The notes under the pieces were generated by a model. That model saw nothing but the letters and a program-made list of their open reading frames with translations, did no database searches and was not told where the DNA came from. From assembly GCF_013184525.1 (NCBI RefSeq), contig NZ_JAAOIZ010000004.1, forward strand, positions 62,001 to 126,000: a DNA stretch of 64,000 bases, written 5' to 3'. A program made the translations under genes and the position numbers. Shown in pieces: positions 57,501 to 64,000 of this stretch (position 1 is the stretch's first letter; every line of letters starts with the position of its first letter). This DNA comes from Chryseobacterium sp. LAM-KRS1 (GTDB taxonomy: Bacteria; Bacteroidota; Bacteroidia; Flavobacteriales; Weeksellaceae).

Positions 57501-58216
57501 CACTTATTTTATCGGCAATTGGATTAGGCTTTGCTTCCGGCTTTCACTGTATCGGAATGTGTGGCCCTATTGCATTATCGATGGGATTAACAAAGAAACA
57601 GGCTACTAATTTTTATCTTCAGAATCTCACCTATCAGTTTGGAAGAATATTTACGTATTCTCTTTTGGGTGGTATTCTTGGTATCATTGGGCAAGGATTT
57701 GAAATGGCAGGATTTCAGCGGTACTTAACAATCGGTGTTGGAATCCTGTTGATTATTATGGCCATTTTTTCTTTTGGAGGAAAAGATTTTGCGTCCAAAA
57801 TTCCTTTTTTCTCCAAATTCCTTTTTTCAGTAAAATCAAATTTAGGAAGGCTCCTTCAAAAAGCAGACTATCGTTCAAGATTTACAACGGGTATTTTAAA
57901 TGGATTTTTACCTTGTGGAATGGTTTATATGGCTCTTACGGCAAGTCTAGCAAGCGGAGGAATATGGCAGGGAGCTTTATATATGGCTTTATTTGGATTA
58001 GGAACACTTCCGTTCATGTTTGCGATAGTTCTTGTCGGAAATCTCATGAATCAGGCTTTCAGGATGAAGGTTTTAAAAGCCATCCCTATTATCATGATTA
58101 TTTTAGGCGGGCTCTTTATCGTTAGAGGACTTGAATTGGGAATTCCTTACATTTCTCCCAAAGCTGAAGCCATGACAATCCAGAAAGGCCATAATCATGA
58201 TGTAAACTGTCATTAA
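57491..58216 (+). CDS. SafE/UreH-type membrane protein of the cbb3 cluster
   Basis: 241 residues with six or more helices. GFHCIGMCGPIALSMG is the signature of the sulfite exporter TauE/SafE (DsbD-TM-like) family found in cbb3 loci, and FLPCGMVYMALTAS is its internal repeat. The short C-terminal tail HNHDVNCH is His-rich with Cys and could bind metal. Role in copper or cysteine handling for oxidase assembly is inferred. It overlaps ccoH. Confidence 0.88.
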   Translation: MEIALILSAIGLGFASGFHCIGMCGPIALSMGLTKKQATNFYLQNLTYQFGRIFTYSLLGGILGIIGQGFEMAGFQRYLTIGVGILLIIMAIFSFGGKDFASKIPFFSKFLFSVKSNLGRLLQKADYRSRFTTGILNGFLPCGMVYMALTASLASGGIWQGALYMALFGLGTLPFMFAIVLVGNLMNQAFRMKVLKAIPIIMIILGGLFIVRGLELGIPYISPKAEAMTIQKGHNHDVNCH

Positions 58217-58233
58217 AATATCTTACTATACCC

Positions 58234-58971
58234 ATGAAAAAAACATTCCTGTTATTCACGATGTGCCTTTTGGCATTGCAATCCTGTACCATCAATTCTG
58301 AAATAGTTTATTATAAAGATGCTGCGTCCTCTACGATTATGGATATCGATGTGCGTGAGTTTATGGCCGAAATGAAAGCCATGACACCGGATTCTTTACA
58401 GAAAAAGGAGCTTGGCGAAATGGATAAACTTCCCACAACCTGGACAAGTATGTATGAGTTGGATAAAGAAAAAAACAAAGGTAAAATCAAGGATCAGGAT
58501 TCCATAAAAATATTAAAGAAGGTTTTTATGAAATCAAATAAAGAAAATAATGAATATGCAGGATTTTCTTTAAAACTAGACCATTTTTCAAAACCTGATT
58601 ATGATGCACTCCATCGTCTTTCCGTAGGCTATCAGCTCCCTGTTGATCAAAATGTATATAATGACTGGAATGGTAAAACCTTAACGATCAATACAGAAAA
58701 TCTTAATCTTAAAAATATTGAGGAAGCGCTCAAATCAAAAACACCACAAGAAGAAATCGAGAGTGCTGAAGGTTTGTTACCTATGCTTTTTAAGAAGATC
58801 GGAACTACTCTGAAATTTGAAAACAAAATAAAATCCATTACCGGAAAGCATGACTGGGTACAGCAGGTTGATGATCATTCGATTAGGATAGAATACGATA
58901 TTAAAGCACTTTATGATAAAGAATTTAAGTTCAAACATGATGATAAAATGATCATTATTACAACAGAATAA
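58234..58971 (+). CDS. Lipoprotein of unknown function at the end of the cbb3 cluster
   Basis: 245 residues with a lipoprotein signal (MKKTFLLFTMCLLALQSC, lipobox Cys at residue 18). The remainder is charged and apparently alpha/beta, with no recognised motif. Spacing of 17 bp from the SafE-like gene suggests cotranscription, but it may be unrelated to the oxidase. A terminator follows. Confidence 0.75.
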   Translation: MKKTFLLFTMCLLALQSCTINSEIVYYKDAASSTIMDIDVREFMAEMKAMTPDSLQKKELGEMDKLPTTWTSMYELDKEKNKGKIKDQDSIKILKKVFMKSNKENNEYAGFSLKLDHFSKPDYDALHRLSVGYQLPVDQNVYNDWNGKTLTINTENLNLKNIEEALKSKTPQEEIESAEGLLPMLFKKIGTTLKFENKIKSITGKHDWVQQVDDHSIRIEYDIKALYDKEFKFKHDDKMIIITTE

Positions 58972-58977
58972 AAACAA

Positions 58978-59004
58978 AAAACCACCGGCATGCCGGTGGT
59001 TTTC
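58978..59004. terminator. Bidirectional terminator between the lipoprotein and serS
   Basis: A perfect palindrome AAACCACCGGCATGCCGGTGGTTT with A- and T-rich flanks, between convergent genes ending at 58971 and 59023. Confidence 0.92.
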
Positions 59005-59022
59005 ATATTATATATTTCTGTA

Positions 59023-60291
59023 TTAATTAATCAATTCAAATTTTGCATATTCAGCCACTTTTTTCGGAAGTCTTATTCCTTCTTCGGTCTGATTATTTTC
59101 AAGCAATGCAGCCATAATTCGTGGTAAGGCCATAGCAGAACCATTTAGGGTATGAACCAGCTGAGACTTGCCATCTGTTTTATAACGACATTTTAAACGA
59201 TTCGCCTGGAATGTTTCAAAATTAGAAACAGAACTTACTTCCAACCATTTTTCCTGAGCAGCACTCCATACTTCGAAATCATATGTCATTGCAGACGCAA
59301 AACCTGTATCCCCGCCACACAGTCTTAATACCCTGTAAGGAAGTTCAAGATCCGTAAGAATCTCTTTGATATGTTCAACCATTTCTTCCAAAACGGCATA
59401 AGAATTTTCAGGCTTTTCAATTCTTACAATTTCTACTTTTTCAAATTGATGAAGACGGTTCAATCCTCTTACATGAGCTCCATAACTACCGGCCTCCCTT
59501 CTGTAACATTGTGAAAATGCCGTATTCTTAATAGGAAGATCTTTTTCTTCCAGTAAAACATCACGATATAAATTTGTTACCGGAACTTCAGCTGTAGGAA
59601 TCAAATAGAGATCATCCGCACCGATATGATACATTTGCCCCTCTTTGTCCGGTAATTGTCCGGTACCATATCCAGATGCCTCATTAACTACGTGAGGAGG
59701 ATTTACCTCCATATATCCGGCATCTACATTTTTATCAAGAAAATACTGCACCAATGCTCTTTGCATTCTTGCCCCTTTTCCTAAATAAACAGGAAAACCT
59801 GCTCCTGCAATCTTCACCCCTAATTCGAAATCAATAAGGTTATATTTTTTTGCCAGCTCCCAGTGTGGAATTGCTCCTTCTCCAAGACCTTCAACTTCAT
59901 GAGACTGATAAATGATTTCATTATCATCTGCTGATGCTCCGTTCTTTACAAGCTCATTTGGAATATTCGGAAGCTGATACAGGATATTTAATAAGTCTTT
60001 TTCTTTTACATCCAGTTGTGATTGTAATTCTTTACTCGACTCTTTAAATTGTGCTGTTTTAGATTTTGCTGATTCTGCTTCATCTTTTTTACCCTCTTTC
60101 ATTAAAAGCCCAATTTCTTTGGAGATTTTATTGATTTCGGAAAGTTGAGAATCTAATTCAAACTGGATTTTTTTTCTTTCGTCATCGGTAGCAATAGCTT
60201 CGTCTACCAACTCAAGATTTTTGAATTGTCTTTTTTTCAGACCTTCTAAAACGCGCTCTTTGTTATCGCGTAAAAAATTAACTTGTAACAT
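59023..60291 (-). CDS. serS: Seryl-tRNA synthetase
   Basis: 422 residues. A long N-terminal coiled coil (30-110, rich in Lys/Glu) that binds the tRNA-Ser variable arm is followed by the class II catalytic domain with GTGQLPDKEGQMYH, the motif 2 region FSQCYRREAGSYG and the motif 3 region LNGSAMALPRIMAALLEN. Standard length. It lies about 70 bp downstream of the next gene's start and is probably transcribed alone. Confidence 0.98.
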   Translation of the reverse strand: MLQVNFLRDNKERVLEGLKKRQFKNLELVDEAIATDDERKKIQFELDSQLSEINKISKEIGLLMKEGKKDEAESAKSKTAQFKESSKELQSQLDVKEKDLLNILYQLPNIPNELVKNGASADDNEIIYQSHEVEGLGEGAIPHWELAKKYNLIDFELGVKIAGAGFPVYLGKGARMQRALVQYFLDKNVDAGYMEVNPPHVVNEASGYGTGQLPDKEGQMYHIGADDLYLIPTAEVPVTNLYRDVLLEEKDLPIKNTAFSQCYRREAGSYGAHVRGLNRLHQFEKVEIVRIEKPENSYAVLEEMVEHIKEILTDLELPYRVLRLCGGDTGFASAMTYDFEVWSAAQEKWLEVSSVSNFETFQANRLKCRYKTDGKSQLVHTLNGSAMALPRIMAALLENNQTEEGIRLPKKVAEYAKFELIN

Positions 60292-60363
60292 TTTATTTGG
60301 ATGTTAGTTGATTAGAATGTTAAACCATAGATCATCCAGGCTAACAGTTTTGCAAATTTAAAA

Positions 60364-60867
60364 TTATTTTATAATGGTAACAACATTTGGAGCACCTGGT
60401 TGTTTTGTAAACTTCAGCTCATCATTATAAAATACTTTGGAGACTTCGAATACGGAAGGTGTCCAATGATATTGGATTCTGAGAACATCATTTGTCACAT
60501 CATTGGTAGTTTCTGTAAGCTTTTTTGTAAGTGCTAATGTAATGCGGGATTCGTAAGTTCGATCTGCAGGGCTTATTGAATCTACAGTTACTCTTCTGGC
60601 TCCCGCAATATACTCAATATAAAGTGTAGAATCTGCCGTAGCCTTTAATGCAAAACTTACCGGAGCATTATCGCTGATCCCATTGATATCATTCATTGAA
60701 ATTGCGGTAAATGAGCCGCTCTTTTTGGCATTCAATAAATCCTGTCCGGCACTGTTCTTCATATACAGATTAACAATCTGATCTATCCTTTGTATACTAT
60801 CCTCGTCGCTTCTACAGCTCAGAAGCGCAAAAAAAACTACCAGAATTCCGAATATAACATTTCTCAT
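60364..60867 (-). CDS. Small lipoprotein of unknown function
   Basis: 167 residues from ATG 60867 (MRNVIFGILVVFFALLSC), giving a lipobox Cys at residue 18. The mature part is beta-rich with no recognised motif. It lies 23 bp after the flippase stop and probably shares its transcript. An ATG three codons upstream is possible. Confidence 0.75.
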   Translation of the reverse strand: MRNVIFGILVVFFALLSCRSDEDSIQRIDQIVNLYMKNSAGQDLLNAKKSGSFTAISMNDINGISDNAPVSFALKATADSTLYIEYIAGARRVTVDSISPADRTYESRITLALTKKLTETTNDVTNDVLRIQYHWTPSVFEVSKVFYNDELKFTKQPGAPNVVTIIK

Positions 60868-60890
60868 TTCGAACAAAGATAAAACATATT

Positions 60891-62153
60891 TTAATTATTT
60901 TTTCTTAATACTTTATTCAGCAACAAATTAATTTCAGATTTTGAAATCATAAAATCACGGATATGGAACTCTGTCAGTTCATAAAATTTCCAGAACAATA
61001 ATCCGGATGAAATACAATAGGAAACAGAGGTTATGATACAGGCTCCTGTAATTCCCCACCTTGGAATGATAAAAAAGGATGAAACGATCGTAAAAATAAG
61101 CCCTATTACAGATTTAATATTTAATATTCTCAGCTTATTCACCCCGGCAAAATAATATCCTATTATATTACTTACGGCTATAGCCAGAATGCCGGGAGAT
61201 AAAAACAGGGTAATCCGTTTGGTTTCGCTAAAATCTTTACCAAAAATCATCACATAGAACTGGGCTGGTAAAAGCAAAATGATTATAATAAAAAGTAAGG
61301 TAACCAGAAAACTAATCTTCAAAGATATCTTTGTTTTTTCAATAGCGATGTTATGATTGCTGGTATTAACCACATCTGAATATAAAACTACAGAAAGACT
61401 TTTACTTACAGTCCAGATCGCCTCAGAAAAAGCAATTCCGATAGAAAAAACACCAACACTCGTAATCCCCTTAAAAAATTCTAAAAAGTAAAATGATAAC
61501 CTGTTATTTAAAAACTGGAGAAAAGCACTTAATTGTGTCTTCCAACCATAATCAAACAGCTTATTACGAATTTTTTTAGAAAATGAAATACGGCCAATTT
61601 CACAATAACGTAAGATTTGAAAACTACTGGTTACGAATAAAACGGCAAAGCAACTTAGCTGGGCTATAAAGTAAGAAACAACTGATGTAATGTTAATAAG
61701 GTATACAATAATTATAATAAAAACAATATGAACCACCTGCTGCAAAATAGTATATAGATTGAACATTCTGATATTCTGCTGCCCGACAAACAAGTTAATA
61801 TTAGCGGCAAGAAGTGAAGACAAAACAGACAGTCCAATGAGATAGTATAAATATTCTACCGGACGAATAATACTAAAAATAAGCGGAACAGCTATCCCTA
61901 TTAAAACAGACCATAGATAAGCATACAAAAGAATTTGTTCCGTTTTATATTTTGAGGCAAAATATATGACGCTGCTTCCCACAAAAATGTTACAGAAAAA
62001 GCCTACGATGGTAAGGTCGGCAATCACAATGGAAATTGTCCCTTTCCCTTCACTGCCCCACATATTGGTTGTATAAATGACCAGCCCGAAATTTAATATC
62101 AATATTAAAAAGCGGGAAATAAACGTTTTCACAATTGTATTTTGCTTCATCAT
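60891..62153 (-). CDS. Polysaccharide flippase (Wzx/MATE-like)
   Basis: 420 residues with about twelve hydrophobic helices; the pattern FISRFLILILNFGLVIYTTNMWGSEG near the start and the central YFFLEFFKG are typical of O-antigen or teichuronic acid flippases (Polysacc_synt family). It moves lipid-linked saccharide across the inner membrane. The start lies one base after the glycosyltransferase stop, so the two are coupled. Confidence 0.88.
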   Translation of the reverse strand: MMKQNTIVKTFISRFLILILNFGLVIYTTNMWGSEGKGTISIVIADLTIVGFFCNIFVGSSVIYFASKYKTEQILLYAYLWSVLIGIAVPLIFSIIRPVEYLYYLIGLSVLSSLLAANINLFVGQQNIRMFNLYTILQQVVHIVFIIIIVYLINITSVVSYFIAQLSCFAVLFVTSSFQILRYCEIGRISFSKKIRNKLFDYGWKTQLSAFLQFLNNRLSFYFLEFFKGITSVGVFSIGIAFSEAIWTVSKSLSVVLYSDVVNTSNHNIAIEKTKISLKISFLVTLLFIIIILLLPAQFYVMIFGKDFSETKRITLFLSPGILAIAVSNIIGYYFAGVNKLRILNIKSVIGLIFTIVSSFFIIPRWGITGACIITSVSYCISSGLLFWKFYELTEFHIRDFMISKSEINLLLNKVLRKNN

Positions 62154-62154
62154 A

Positions 62155-63288
62155 TCAATTAGGAAGTGATTGTTTGACGAAGTCTGTAAAACGCTTTTTT
62201 ATGAGATTCCAGTTGTATTTCTTCTCATACTCTTTTCTGGCATTCAGTGCATGTCTGTTATATATCTCAGGATGATCTATGTAATTGATAATGGCATCTG
62301 AAATAGCATTATCATCTTCAGGATCAACCAAAACCCCAAACTCAGAAACATCTACGTGCTGCCGGGTAGCCTTTAAATCGGTATAAATAACAGGTTTTCC
62401 AGATGCAGCGTAATAGAATATTTTAATTGGTAAACAATGATGGTTTTCATAGCTCATTTCCCTAAGATCAAAACATAAATCAGCTTCAGCATATGCTTCT
62501 GTAAAAGTCTCAAAAGAAGCAGGCTTTTTAATGGTTACATTTTCCCAATTGTACTTTGAAAGTAAGTAAGAAAAATATTTTTCATCCTTTTCCTTTCTTG
62601 ATGACCCTATAATCAGAATTGCAATCTCCAGTTCCGGTCTTTTTTTTCTTAATGTATCAATAGCTTTAAAAAAATTTTCAATCCCTTTCTCTTTGGAAAT
62701 CTGTCCCGTATAACACAATGTTATTTTATTCGGATCTAATTTCTTAATATTCGGATGGATATAAACATCATTGGGAAAATAAGGCAAAGTAATATTCCTT
62801 TTAAACGGAAAGACGTATGCCAGAGGAAATTTTTTGGTGTTTTCCCCAAAAATAAAATGAGTACTTATCCATCCTGCATACAATTGAATCATCAAAAATT
62901 TAAAAGCATGAATCCCTTTTAGAAAAAATGAGAAGTTTTCAACCATTCTATTGGATGGATACCATTCCGTAATATCATAGATAACACTTATTCCCCGTTC
63001 CTTCTTTATCTTTTTTGAAGCTATAACCGCCAGTGGTTCTGAACTTATGATACTGTCCGGCTGGAAACTATCACAAACCCTTTTAAAAATCTTAATCTTA
63101 CTGCTCGTGCTTTGGTCTAAAACCGGATAAGATTCAATTTCTATCCCGTCAATAATTCCCTTGTATCCGGAGCTCAAACTACAGATTTTCACGTCAAACC
63201 CCTTCCCTTTAAGCTCTTTAGCCTGATGATAGAAGATCCTGTCATCATCATATCTATGTGCGGTGGTTAGAAAAAGTATTTTAGGCAT
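62155..63288 (-). CDS. Family 4-type glycosyltransferase
   Basis: 377 residues. The N-terminus IFHQAKELKGKGFDVKICSL matches the acceptor-side Rossmann domain; CYTGQISKEKGIENFFKAID and the C-terminal AYAEADLCFDLREM and LPIKIFYYAASGKPVIYTD match the GT4 donor domain with the EX7E region (partly degenerate). It transfers a sugar in surface polysaccharide synthesis. It lies beside a flippase, at what is probably the end of a polysaccharide locus. Confidence 0.88.
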   Translation of the reverse strand: MPKILFLTTAHRYDDDRIFYHQAKELKGKGFDVKICSLSSGYKGIIDGIEIESYPVLDQSTSSKIKIFKRVCDSFQPDSIISSEPLAVIASKKIKKERGISVIYDITEWYPSNRMVENFSFFLKGIHAFKFLMIQLYAGWISTHFIFGENTKKFPLAYVFPFKRNITLPYFPNDVYIHPNIKKLDPNKITLCYTGQISKEKGIENFFKAIDTLRKKRPELEIAILIIGSSRKEKDEKYFSYLLSKYNWENVTIKKPASFETFTEAYAEADLCFDLREMSYENHHCLPIKIFYYAASGKPVIYTDLKATRQHVDVSEFGVLVDPEDDNAISDAIINYIDHPEIYNRHALNARKEYEKKYNWNLIKKRFTDFVKQSLPN

Positions 63289-63364
63289 GGTTCTGGAAAA
63301 TGATAGCCGGATAAATAAAATGAGTTAAAAATCCGGTTGGATACAAATATACTTTAAAAAGAAA

Positions 63365-63386
63365 AAAAGCGGAACAATCCGCTTTT
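63365..63386 (-). terminator. Terminator of the conserved unknown gene at 63411
   Basis: AAAAGCGGA-ACAA-TCCGCTTTT; on the minus strand it is followed by a short T-run, 24 bp after the gene's stop. Confidence 0.8.
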
Positions 63387-63410
63387 CTTTTCTTTTGACT
63401 TTCGATAAAT

Positions 63411-63899
63411 TTATTTAATATCAGCAGCCCAGCTCTTATCAAGAGGTAACAGGAAATGACTCAAAAAATCAAGGTATGTGTTTTTAGAAAAATCAAATAC
63501 CTGAATATCCCTTGATAATTCTCCGTTTCTAAGCTTTGTCTTAAAATCGATCAATTTTAATGTTTTGATTTCTCCTTCTTCAACGTAACTCGCCTTCATT
63601 CTGTCAAATAACCCCAATTCATACTCCGCATCGATTTCTCTCATTACCTTTCCCAAAGCATCGATGCTGCATCCTGAAGCCATTTCTTTTTCTTCATCTA
63701 CACAGATCACGATAAACTGATTCTTTTCAATTTTAAAAGATGATGAAAGAGGTTTCCCGTGGGCTGCCCATCCTGCCAGAAAGTCGTACAGTTTCTCTGT
63801 AATAACTTTAGCTTCTTTTGTGGTGAAAGGCCTTGTCGCCGGATATATGATAACTCTGTAATCGCTTGTTTCTACTATATTGGATTCTTCAATCTTCAT
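63411..63899 (-). CDS. Conserved Bacteroidetes protein of unknown function
   Basis: 162 residues. The sequence RVIIYPATRPFTTKEAKVI, FLAGWAAHGKPLSSSFKI, ICVDEEKEMASGCSIDALGKVMREID is recognisable as a protein common in this phylum, sometimes mislabelled an ABC transporter ATPase; no Walker motifs are present. No signal peptide or membrane segment. It is monocistronic, with a terminator. Confidence 0.8.
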   Translation of the reverse strand: MKIEESNIVETSDYRVIIYPATRPFTTKEAKVITEKLYDFLAGWAAHGKPLSSSFKIEKNQFIVICVDEEKEMASGCSIDALGKVMREIDAEYELGLFDRMKASYVEEGEIKTLKLIDFKTKLRNGELSRDIQVFDFSKNTYLDFLSHFLLPLDKSWAADIK

Positions 63900-64000
63900 T
63901 GCTGTAAATTTAAAGTATAAAATTACACAATTTTATTCAGTTTAAAACCATTGTATTTTTTACTTAAGGCATACAACAATATTATAAAAAGGAGTATAAT

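Overview
The window looks like chromosomal DNA of a Chryseobacterium-like flavobacterium (Bacteroidetes, Weeksellaceae). The base composition is AT-rich. Promoters follow the Bacteroidetes pattern TTG-N19-TAnnTTTG. Gene content is also typical of the group: a ccoN-ccoO fusion, TonB-dependent receptors, an HU-CCDC81-type protein, and LspA with the long Bacteroidetes insertion. The identification rests on family recognition, not on a database search. No rRNA, tRNA, CRISPR array, insertion sequence or prophage was found; this is mostly housekeeping core genome with informative regulatory DNA.

Layout. 1-6.6 kb: 3' part of ileS, a DksA/TraR-like protein that has lost its zinc cysteines, small proteins, lspA, a SanA-like protein, then trpS behind an 8-bp tandem repeat. 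6.6-13.1 kb (minus strand): a two-component system with PepSY-like secreted proteins, a HAD phosphatase, an unlisted 44-codon gene beside an ECF sigma factor, a secreted protein, and metK behind a candidate SAM-II-type riboswitch. 13.2-18.5 kb: oxyR divergent from katA, then a crotonase, a dCMP-deaminase-like protein, a XerD-like recombinase and a Nudix hydrolase. 18.5-27.9 kb (minus strand): a haem-binding protein, lipoproteins, a serine hydrolase, a dehydrogenase, a thioesterase, an HU-like membrane protein, a TonB receptor controlled by a TPP riboswitch (hence thiamin uptake), and a WG-repeat protein. 28-33.8 kb: a decayed 5' fragment of acnA, then intact acnB and acnA.

34.7-40.4 kb: a large TonB receptor (minus strand) behind an unusually long leader. 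The leader holds an S-box-like RNA core, a 32-codon ORF ending in a Met-Cys-Met-Cys-Cys-Cys run, and a perfect 20-bp palindrome. This is the best candidate here for an undescribed regulatory system, a sulfur-sensing leader. A divergent beta-barrel protein follows. 40.4-46.5 kb: the thiamin operon thiS-thiC-tenI/thiE-like-thiE-thiG-thiH-thiF with promoter and TPP riboswitch. 46.6-48.5 kb: a pseudouridine synthase, a membrane protein and panB.

48.5-59 kb: a Crp/Fnr regulator divergent from the cbb3 oxidase cluster ccoI-ccoS-ccoNO-ccoQ-ccoP-ccoG-ccoH-SafE-like. A shared 14-bp operator-like motif lies before both the regulator/ccoI and ccoS, and strong terminators interrupt the cluster. 59-64 kb (minus strand): serS, a lipoprotein, a polysaccharide flippase, a glycosyltransferase and a conserved unknown protein.

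Two links recur. Thiamin synthesis and the putative thiamin receptor share TPP control. Sulfur/SAM sensing appears at both metK and the 35-37 kb receptor.
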